A program made the translations under genes and the position numbers. 64,000 nt of DNA from Macrostomum hystrix. Lineage: Eukaryota; Platyhelminthes; Macrostomidae. Positions 24,801 to 36,800 of this stretch are shown here, piece after piece; position 1 is the stretch's first letter, and each line of letters begins with the position of its first letter. The notes under the pieces were generated by a model, which was not told the origin of the DNA, did no database searches, and saw only the letters and a program-made list of their open reading frames with translations. The stretch lies in the NCBI GenBank assembly GCA_950097015.1, contig CATNEN010000038.1, forward strand, positions 20,806,001 to 20,870,000. The letters run 5' to 3'.

Positions 24801-27800
24801 ATTACTACGCGTGTAGTAGACGCGTGACGCGTAGACGCGTATTATATGAGAGAATTACAGAAGCCTGTTATGAGACAGTTACAGAAGCCTGTTATGAGAC
24901 AGTTACAGAAGCCTGTTATGAGACAGTTACAGAAGCCTGTTATGAGACAGTTACAGAAGCCTGTTATGAGACAGTTACAGAAGCCTGTTATGAGATAGTT
25001 ACAGAGGTCATTATATGAGAGAATTACAGAAGCCTGTTATGAGACAGTTACAGAGGCCATTATATGAGAGAATTACAGAAGCCTGTTATGAGACAGTTAC
25101 AGAGGCCATTATATGAGAGAATTACAGAAGCCTGTTTTGAGACATGTACAGAGGCCATTATATGAGAGAATTACAGAAGCCTGTTATGAGACAGTTACGG
25201 AGGCCATTATATGAGAGAATTACAGAAGCCTGTTATGAGACAGTTACGGAGGCCATTATATGAGAGAATTACAGAAGCCTGTTATGAGACAGTTACAGAA
25301 TCCTGTTATGAGACAGTTACAGAGGCCATTATATGAGAGAATTACAGAAGCCTGTTATGAGACAGTTACAGAGGCCATTATATGAGAGAATTACAGAAGC
25401 CTGTTATGAGACAGTTACAGAAGCCTGTTATGAGACAGTTACAGAGGCCATTATATGAGAGAATTACAGAAGCCTGTTATGAGACAGTTACAGAAGCCTG
25501 TTATGAGACAGTTACAGAGGCCATTATATGAGAGAATTACAGAAGCCTGTTATGAGACAGTTACAGAAGCCTGTTATGAGACAGTTACAGAATCCTGTTA
25601 TGAGACAGTTACAGAGGCCATTATATGAGAGAATTACAGAAGCCTGTTATGAGACAGTTACAGAAGCCTGTTATGAGACAGTTACAGAAGCCTGTTATGA
25701 GACAGTTACAGAAGCCTGTTATGAGACAGTTACAGAGGCCATTATATGAGAGAATTACAGAAGCCTGTTATGAGACAGTTACAGAAGCCTGTTATGAGAC
25801 AGTTACAGAGGCCATTATATGAGAGAATTACAGAAGCCTGTTATGAGACAGTTACAGAAGCCTGTTATGAGACAGTTACAGAAGCCTGTTATGAGACAGT
25901 TACAGAAGCCTGTTATGAGACAGTTATAGAAGCCTGTTATGAGACAGTTACAGAAGCCTGTTATGAGACAGTTACAAAGGCCATTTTATGAGAGTTATAT
26001 AGGCTCGTTATCAGAGAGTTACAGAGGCCTATAATGAGAAACAGAAGTCTTTCTTGTGACATTAACAGTAGAAAGACTCTTTACCCACTGGGGGGGAAAG
26101 ACGACGGTAGTATTTCAAATACCCACTGTCAACTTCACGAATGGCTCCCTAACCGAATGACCGATTTTCGTGACAGTCGACCATATCAATCAAAAATTTT
26201 CACCCTTTATACGATGAACTAATTTTCAAAGCCGTCCGAGTTAGCGTCGCCGAGATATTCAGCGATTCTTGTCGAAGACCCTGGTGACACGAAAAAAACA
26301 TTGATTCTTTATAAACTTCTATGACGAATTAACAATTTAATCCGTCCAAAATAATTAACAATGTTAGCCGAATAGTTACATGATGACATTTTGTGAGCAC
26401 GAAAAGTATGCCTATATTTGTGGTTCTTGCCACCAGACACTCCGACGAGAATCCTTGAATATCTCGACGATGCCGATGTTTTGTGATTCTGGAAGTTGTT
26501 AAATCGGAAGTTGTTGTCACGGCGATTTTGTTAAATATTTTTGGAGATTCTTAACAGAGACAAATGTCAGCATTTGTGCTATTGAACAATTACAATCATT
26601 CCTGCAGCAAGCCGTTGAAGTAGGCGAAGACGCCCTGGACCGGAAGTTCTCGAATCCAACCGACATGGTGATGAAGGACCGATTCATCGAGGAGCACTAT
26701 TTGAACTACCTGCGTCAATTGAATCGCTGGGCGGAGCTGCCACGGTTTGCTCAGGCGTTCGGCTTCTGCAATCATCGTCTAGTTGCCGAGTGCGATTGGA
26801 AACTATCGGAATGGCGCGATATGCACACTGCGCTTAGCCAGCTTGGCAACGAGTATCCGAGGCGAGACAAGTGGCGAATAGAATTGCTCTGGGGCTATTG
26901 GCATCTGTGCGGCAAACCCAGGACTGAGCACGCAGAGTATGTGTCGCCAGCAATGTCGCAGCATGTTGAACGATTCTTTAAACTGGCGGTTGACAGCGTC
27001 ATCAAAGAGTGGCGCCGACTGCCAGCTCTGGTGTCCGCTGTGCACGTGCCCTACCTGCAGGCTACTCAACAGGTAAAACAGTCGCTAGTGTTGCACTTTT
27101 TCAATGAAAATCTATCTATTGGCTGGGTCTAAATAGATCTTCATTTGCGAGTGTATCTATGGTAGTACCATATATATATACAAGTTATTGTGAGAATGTA
27201 GTAGAGCTGTCAGTGGGTGAGATGCTCAGAGAATTGTGAGATGATGCTCAGAGAATTGTGAGATAATGCTCAGGGAATTGTGAGATGATGCTCAGAGAAT
27301 TGTGAGATGATGCTCAGAGAATTGTGAGATAATGCTCAGAGAATTGTGAGATGATGCTCTGAGAATTGTGAGATGATGCTCTGAGAATTGTGAGATGATG
27401 CTCTGAGAATTGTGAGATGATGCTATGAGAATTGTGAGATGATGCTCAGAGAATTGTGAGATAATGCTCAGAGAATTGTGAGATGATGCTCAGAGAATTG
27501 TGAGATAATGCTCAGAGAATTGTGGGATGATGCTCAGAGAATTGTGAGATGATGCTCTGAGAATTGTGAGATGATGCTCTGAGAATTGTGAGATGATGCT
27601 CTGAGAATTGTGAGATGATGCTCTGAGAATTGTGAGATGATGCTCTGAGAATTGTGAGATGATGCTCTGAGAATTGTGAGATGATGCTCAGAGAATTGTG
27701 AGATAATGCTCAGAGAATTGTGAGATGATGCTCTGAGAATTGTGAGATGATGCTCTGAGAATTGTGAGATGATGCTCTGAGAATTGTGAGATGATGCTAT

Positions 27801-30800
27801 GAGAATTGTGAGATGATGCTCAGAGAATTGTGAGATAATGCTCAGAGAATTGTGGGATGATGCTCAGAGAATTGTGAGATGATGCTCTGAGAATTGTGAG
27901 ATGATGCTCTGAGAATTGTGAGATGATGCTCTGAGAATTGTGAGATGATGCTCTGAGAATTGTGAGATGATGCTCTGAGAATTGTGAGATGATGCTCTGA
28001 GAATTGTGAGATGATGCTCAGAGAATTGTGAGATAATGCTCAGAGAATTGTGAGATGATGCTCAGAGAATTGTGAGATGATGCTCAGAGAATTGTGAGAT
28101 GATGCTCAGAGAATTGTGAGATGATGCTTAGAGAATTGTGAGATGATGCTCTGAGAATTGTGAGATGATGCTCTGAGAATTGTGAGATGATGCTCTGAGA
28201 ATTGTGAGATGATGCTCTGAGAATTGTGAGATGATGCTCTGAGAATTGTGAGATGATGCTCTGAGAATTGTGAGATGATGCTCTGAGAATTGTGAGATGA
28301 TGCTCAGAGAATTGTGAGATGATACTCAGAGAATTGTGAGATGATGCTCTGAGAATTGTGAGATGATGCTCTGAGAATTGTGAGATGATGCTCTGAGAAT
28401 TGTGAGATGATGCTCTGAGAATTGTGAGATGATGCTCAGAGAATTGTGAGATGATGCTCTGAGAATTGTGAGATGATGCTCAGAGAATTGTGAGATGATG
28501 CTCAGAGAATTGTGAGATAATGCTCAGAGAATTGTGAGATAATGCTCAGAGAATTGTGAGATGATGCTCTGAGAATTGTGAGATGATGCTCTGAGAATTG
28601 TGAGATGATGCTCTGAGAATTGTGAGATGATGCTCTGAGAATTGTGAGATGATGCTCTGAGAATTGTGAGATGATGCTCAGAGAATTGTGAGATGATGCT
28701 CAGAGAATTGTGAGATAATGCTCAGAGAATTGTGAGATAATGCTCAGAGAATTGTGAGATAATGCTCAGAGAATTGTGAGATGATGCTCTGAGAATTGTG
28801 AGATGATGCTCTGAGAATTGTGAGATGATGCTCAGAGAATTGTGAGATGATGCTCTGAGAATTGTGAGATGATGCTCAGAGAATTGTGAGATGATGCTCA
28901 GAGAATTGTGAGATGATGCTCAGAGAATTGTGAGATAATGCTCAGAGAATTGTGAGATGATGCTCTGAGAATTGTGAGATGATGCTCTGAGAATTGTGAG
29001 ATGATGCTCAGAGAATTGTGAGATGATGCTCTGAGAATTGTGAGATGATGCTCAGAGAATTGTGAGATGATGCTCAGAGAATTGTGAGATGATGCTCAGA
29101 GAATTGTGAGATAATGCTCAGAGAATTGTGAGATGATGCTCTGAGAATTGTGAGATGATGCTCTGAGAATTGTGAGATGATGCTCTGAGAATTGTGAGAT
29201 GATGCTCTGAGAATTGTGAGATGATGCTCTGAGAATTGTGAGATGATGCTCAGAGAATTGTGAGATGATACTCAGAGAATTGTGAGATGATACTCAGAGA
29301 ATTGTGAGATGATGCTCAGAGAATTGTGAGATGATGCTCTGAGAATTGTGAGATGATGCTCAGAGAATTGTGAGATGATGCTCAGAGAATTGTGAGATGA
29401 TGCTCAGAGAATTGTGAGATAATGCTCAGAGAATTGTGAGATGATGCTCTGAGAATTGTGAGATGATGCTCTGAGAATTGTGAGATGATGCTCTGAGAAT
29501 TGTGAGATGATGCTCTGAGAATTGTGAGATGATGCTCTGAGAATTGTGAGATGATGCTCAGAGAATTGTGAGATGATACTCAGAGAATTGTGAGATGATA
29601 CTCAGAGAATTGTGAGATGATGCTCAGAGAATTGTGAGATGATGCTCAGAGAATTTTGAGACTGTAGTAGAGCCGTCAAGCTTCTATAACTCCCCCATCC
29701 AATTAATCTTTGCAGGTGATGGAATTGCACGAAGCGTCTGGCATCTACGCTACTTTGAACAATGTCAACTACAGCAGGACGCCTGCTACCACTAATACGC
29801 TAATACACGAAATGAAGTCCATCATTAAGACTTGGAAGTAAGTTACATTTTTAGTAGTATATTTTTGCTATAATATATAGTTGTGTCAATTTTTAACGGT
29901 TAGAATATGATTTTTTAAACACAGTTTTCGCTACATATCGGGCAGATATGCAATATTGCATGTTTTCTAAACATATCGGCTAGAACTACAACATTATGCA
30001 TTAAGATTTTCGATACATATCGGGTAGATAAGAGTTTAGTGCTACTAAACGAAAGACAATCAATCAATCGTACCTTACTCAGGAATCGCGTCCCGGTGAT
30101 CATGGACGATCTGACCCACTGGCACGAGGTCATCCAATGGCGGCAGCATCTATTTCACGAAGTTCATCGCTCCGTGGCGTCAGGCTTTGTTCAGGATCTA
30201 CCTATGCAGGTGAATAATGAAGATTCGAAAAAAAGTTCTTGAACTTTTAATCATATTTAATCATATCATTCTTTCTCTTAGAAATCCCATTCTTTCTCCT
30301 GGAAATCTCATTCTTTCTCCTGCTAAATCTTATTCTTTCTCCTGGAAATCTCATTCTTTCTCCTGGAAATCTCATTCTTTCTCCTGGAAATCTCATTCTT
30401 TCTCCTGGAATCTCAGTCTGTCTCCTGGAAATCCCATTCTTTCTCCTGGAAATCTCATTCTTTCTCCTGCTAAATCTTATTCTTTCTCCTGGAAATCTCA
30501 TTCTTTCTCCGGGAAATCTCATTCTTTCTCCTGGAAATCTCATTCTTTCTCCTGGAAATCTCATTCTTTCTCCTGGAAATCTCATTCTTTCTCCTGGAAT
30601 CTCAGTCTGTCTCCTGGAAATCTCATTTTTACTCCTGGAAATTTCATTCTTTCTCCTGGAAATCTCATTCTTTCTCCTGGAATCTCAGTCTGTCTCCTGG
30701 AAATCTCATTTTTACTCCTGGAAATTTCATTCTTTCTCCTGCAAATCTCATTCTTTCTCCTGGAATCTCAGTCTTTCTCCTGAAAATCTCATTCTTTCTC

Positions 30801-33800
30801 CTGTAAAATCTCACTCTTTCTCCTGGAAATCTCATTCTTTCTCCTGGAAATCTCATTCTTTCTCCTGGAAATCTCATTCTTTCTCCTGGAAATCTTATTC
30901 TTTCTCCTGGAAATCTCATTCTTTCTCCTGGAAATCTCATTCTTTCTCCTAGAAATCTCTTTTTTTCTGGAAATCTTGTGCTATCCATTGAAGATATTCC
31001 CTAGATATCTAATGCTTTTCGCCGAAAATTCCATTCCATTTCCTTAAAATCTCATGCTGCTATCGATTGATATCTTTGATTGCTTTCAAAATATAGAAAA
31101 AAATAATGATTGCTTCCCTGCTCAAAAACGCCTAATTTTAAAAAGAATAATTCCATTAGCTATTTTCTTTTCGTTTTAAATCTAATAACGATTGTAGCAA
31201 TGCTCGAAAAAATTCTTTAGTTTGGAATATTAAAATAATACTAACAGCTACGTCTAGTTTTTAATCCTATCGAATAATGATTGCAAGAATGCATGACTAA
31301 AATGAACAACGCTAATCGCTATGCTCACAAATTTTTCTTCTTTTTCTGAATCAAATAACGCTGGCATTCGTCAGTCTTGTATCGAACAACCCTGTCTGCA
31401 ACACTCGAAAAAAATTATTTTATTTTCTCGGAGCAAAAAGTGTAATAATAAAGTTAACCAATAATTACTTCCACAGTAGCTAATCAAAAGCTCTTACTAT
31501 TAAAGGTTACCTTGAAAATATATAGGAGAAAATAACAGCTTTTTGAATATTAAATGTCTTTAGAATGCAGCAAAGTTTTTGGAAATTAACGTGTACCATC
31601 TCGTTACAAAGATAAATCTCATTTGTAAACAATGAGTTCGCTAGAACTACCACAAGACCACTTTTTTACATGGTGTGAATTGGCAGACATATGCTCGTAG
31701 TTTTCATTTGAAGTGCAATTCACTTCAGTCCTTACTGTTTCTTTCTAGGAAAACATGCCAGATCCTAACTATCCGCTAATCCCAAATCCTCAGTATCCAC
31801 TAATCCCAGATCCTCACTATCCACTAGTCCTAGATTCTTAGTGTCCACTAATCCCAGATCCTCACTATCCACTAATTCCAGATCCTCACTATCCACTAAT
31901 CCCAGATCCTCTCTATCCACTAATCCCAGATCCTCTCTATCCACTAATCCCAGATCCTCTCTATCCACTAATCCCAGATCCTCTCTATCCACTAATCCCA
32001 GATCCTCACTATCCACTAATTCCAGATCCTCACTATCCACTAATCTCAGATCCTCACTATCCACTAATCCCAGATCCTCTCTATCCACTAATCCCAGATC
32101 CTCTCTATCCACTAATCCCAGATCCTCTCTATCCATTAATCCCAGATATCCACTAATCCCAGATCCTCTCTATCCACTAATCCCAGATCCTCTTTCCTCT
32201 CTATCCACTAATCCCAGATCCTCTTTCCTCTCTATCCACTAATCCCAGATCCTCTTTCCTCTCTATCCACTAATCCCAGATCCTCTTTCCTCTCTATCCA
32301 CTAATCCCAGATCCTCTTTCCTCTCTATCCACTAATCCCAGATCCTCTTTCCTCTCTATCCACTAATCCCTGATCCTTAGTGTCCACTAATCCCAAATCC
32401 ATTGTCTAATCAATCGCAGACTCACCTGAAGATGATCGCGCTGCATTCCTACGTTACGGCCATGATTCAGTTCGCTAAAGTGGCTCGCAAGCATCATCTG
32501 TACTTTCTATCCATGGATGCGGTTGAGAAGCTCCAATCGTCTGAGTACAATGTCGCCCAGCCTAGCTACCTGAAGATTAAGCAGGACTTCAAGAGTCGCC
32601 TAGATATAGTTGATTCGCGCAAAGAGAACGTCCTAGAAGCTGTTGAATTCATGGAGAAGACTAGCATAAAATTCTTCAACGCCATGGAGAAGGCTGAGTT
32701 CTACAGCTACAAAGGCGTTTTCTTTGCCATGCTGAACAAAGGCGACGAGGCTAATAAGAATTTCAGCATCGCAATTCAACTGAACGATTCCCTCTATCGG
32801 GTTTGGATGCACTACGGCGACTTCCTGGAGCACGTATTTACTAAGGCCAGTGTCTTATATGAATGCAGATTGCTGTGTGAGGTACTTTAGTGTACTGTCA
32901 GGGGTGTATAGCCTAGCAATTAAGGTGTGCACAAATAGTTTATAGTACAGGCTATGAATCAAAAGGTGTACTGTAAAGCCTAGGAAAAGTGGTGTGTACT
33001 GTACAGCCAAGGAAAAGCGGGGGTGTACTTTACAGTTTGGATATAGCACATTGTTCAGCCTAGGGATGCTAAAGTGTACAGCCTAAGGATGCAAGAGAGT
33101 ACAGTCTAACGATACTCGAGTGTACAGCCTAGGGATACTCGAGTGTACAGCCTAGGGATACTCGAGTGTACAGCCTAGGGATACTCGAGTGTACAGCCTA
33201 GGGATACTCGAGTATACAGCCTAGGGATACTCGAGTATACAGCCTAGGGATACTCGAGTGTACAGCCTAGGGATACTCGAGTGTACAGCCTAGGGATACT
33301 CGAGTGTACAGCCTAGGGATACTCGAGTGTACAGCCTAGGGATACTCGAGTATACAGCCTAGGGATACTCGAGTATACAGCCTAGGGATACTCGAGTGTA
33401 CAGCCTAGGGATACTCGAGTGTACAGCCTAGGGATACTCGAGTGTACAGCCTAGGGATACTCGAGTGTACAGCCTAAGGATTCAAGAGTGTACAGCCTAG
33501 GGATACTCGAGTGTACAGCCTAGGGATACTCGAGTGTACAGCCTAGGGATACTCGAGTGTACAGCCTAAGGATTCAAGAGTGTACAGCCTAGGGATACTC
33601 GAGTGTACAGCCTAGGGATACTCGAGTGTACAGCCTAGGGATACTCGAGTGTACAGCCTAAGGATTCAAGAGTGTACAGCCTAAGGATTCAAGAGTGTAC
33701 AGCCTAGGGATACTCGAGTGTACAGCCTAGGGATACTCGAGTGTACAGCCTAGGGATACTCGAGTGTACAGCCTAAGGATTCAAGAGTGTACAGCCTAAG

Positions 33801-36800
33801 GATTCAAGAGTGTACAGCCTAAGGATTCAAGAGTGTACAGCCTAGGGACGCAAGAGTGTCACTCTATGTGTACAATAGTGTACAGTCCATGTGTAGAGGA
33901 ATAAGTCCTAGGAAAAAGAGTGTATAGCCTAGAGTAAGAGGATAAATCTATAAATTTGGGAGTATTGGAAGAGTGGATTTGGGAGTATTTAGTACGGCCT
34001 TCTATGGTAATTAATTGATATGTGTTACCCAATATGTCGCCTTGCAGGACGCGCCCTCCCGTCGGGACCAGAACGCCATCCTAAACGGCACCTACGCCAT
34101 CCAGTGCTTCATGGAGGCGGCCAAGGCCCAGAGCGAGTGCAAGGCTCGCAGGCCAATCGCCAAGTCGATCTGGCTGCTCAGCTTCGACGATGCCTCCGGC
34201 TCATTGGCCCGCTGCTTCGAGGAGCGCACAGCCAATGTGCAGCCGTCTCACTTCCTGGCCTGGATCAATAATCTGCTAGTAGCGTTGCTAGGCAACGAAG
34301 GCAAGCACATTGTCAATCTGCTAATCGCCATTGGCAAGCAGTTCCCCGTGCCTCTTCACCTGCCAGTTCGTCAGCTGTGCGCCGTTCTGAAGGCGGAGAA
34401 TTCTCAGCAGCCTCTGTGGCGCTGCAGCAATGTACTTCATCGGGCCAAGGATTTTCACGCGGTTACTCTGAATGCCTACGAGGCCCTGTGCGACGGACTC
34501 AGCGGTCTCAGCCTCGACTGGCAGCAGGCGGCTCTGAATCAGCTGCGCCGAGTGTTTGACGCCGCCTGCGCCGCCGCGGCAGATTCCGATTTAGCCGCCC
34601 CCATACCGGCTGAAATTGCTGCTCTGTTGGCTGGAGTCGTTAAAGAGTTTGGCGGCCTCAAAGAGGTAGGAGTGATGACACAGCCGACTCTTCTTAATCA
34701 CAGTTATAATGATATGGGTGAGGGACGCCTGACCCACCATAAGTTACCCCTGCTAATGCTGGTACCTGTTTTAAAACTAATGAGTTAACTGGAGAAATGC
34801 TCAGTTTAGTGTCTTGCTAACATGCACAAAATCTTTTAAAAGAGTCCGGAATCGAACCCCCGACCTTCAAGTCGCTTGTCAAACCACAAGGCGATTGTGG
34901 TTTTAATTTATACCTAAAGATAAATTAAAAAATTAGACCTAGCTCAGTTAGACTGTCCCAGATCATCTCTGTCCACTAATCCCAGATCCTCACTCCTCTC
35001 TATCCACTAATCCCAGATTCTCACTATCCACTAATCCCAGATCCCCACTATCCACTAATCCCAGATCCCCACTATAAACTAATCCCAGATCCCCACTATC
35101 CACTAATCCCAGATCCTCACTATCCACTAATCCCAGATCCTCAGTATCTACTAATCCCAGATCCTCACTATCCACTAATCCCACATCCCCATTATCCACT
35201 AATCCCAGATCCTCACTATCCACTAATCCCAGATCCTCAGTATCTACTAATCCCAGATCCTCACTATCCACTAATCCCACATCCCCATTATCCACTAATC
35301 CCAGATCCTCACTATCCACTAATCCCAGATCCTCAGTATCTACTAATCCCAGATCCTCACTATCCACTAATCCCAGATCCTCAGTATCTACTAATCCCAG
35401 ATCCTCAGTATCTACTAATCCCAGATCCTCACTCCTTTCTGTCCACTAATCCCAGATCCTCACTCCTCTCTATCCACTAATCCCAGATCCTCACTCCTCT
35501 CTGTCCAATAATCCCAGATCCTCACTATCTACTAATCCCAGATCCTCACTATCCACTAATCCCAGATCCTCAGTATCTACTAATCCCAGATCCTCACTCC
35601 TCTCTGTCCAATAATCCCAGATCCTCACTATCTACTAATCCCAGATCCTCACTATCCACTAATCCCAGATCCTCAGTATCTACTAATCCCAGATCCTCAG
35701 TATCTACTAATCCCAGATCCTCACTCCTTTCTGTCCACTAATCCCAGATCCTCACTCCTTTCTGTCCACTAATCCCAGATCCTCACTCCTCTCTATCCAC
35801 TAATCCCAGATCCTCACTCCTCTCTGTCCAATAATCCCAGATCCTCACTATCTACTAATCCCAGATCCTCACTATCCACTAATCCCAGATCCTCAGTATC
35901 TACTAATCCCAGATCCTCACTCCTCTCTGTCCAATAATCCCAGATCCTCACTATCTACTAATCCCAGATCCTCACTATCCACTAATCTCAGATCCTCAGT
36001 ATCTACTAATCCCAGATCCTCAGTATCTACTAATCCCAGATCCTCACTCCTTTCTGTCCACTAATCCCAGATCCTCACTCCTCTCTATCCACTAATCCCA
36101 GATCCTCACTCCTCTCTGTCCAATAATCCCAGATCCTCACTATCTACTAATCCCAGATCCTCACTATCTACTAATCCCCGATCCTCACTCCTCTCTATCC
36201 ACTAATCCCAGATCCTCACTCCTCTCTGTCCACTCATCCCAGATCCTCACTCCTCAGCGTCCACTAATCCCAGATCCTTAGTATCCACTAATTCCAGATC
36301 CTCACTATCCACTAATCCCAGATCCTATCTATCCACTAATCCCAGATCCCCACTATCCACTAATCCCAGATCCTCTCTATCCACTAATCCCAGAACCTCA
36401 GTATCCACTAATTCCAGATCCTCACTATCCACTAATCCCAGATCCTCACTATCCACTAATCCCAGATCCTTAGTATCTACTAATCCCAGATCCTCACTCC
36501 TTTCTGTCCACTAATCCCGGATCCTCACTCCTCTCTATCCACTAATCCCAGATCCTCACTCCTCTCTGTCCACTCATCCCAGATCCTCAGTATCCAATAA
36601 TCCCAGATCCTTACTCCTTTCTGTCCACTAATCCCCGATCCTCACTCCTCTCTGTCCACTAATCCCAGATCCCCACTATCCACTAATCCCAGATCCTCTC
36701 TATCCACTAATCCCAGAACCTCAGTATCCACTAATCCCAGAACCTCAGTATCCACTAATTCCAGATCCTCACTATCCACTAATCCCAGATCCTCAGTATC

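Noticed and set aside
26036-26607. Possible transposon remnant in the unique part of TRRAP intron 23492-26607
   Set aside because: Base composition differs slightly from nearby intron DNA, but I see no terminal repeats, coding homology or target duplication.
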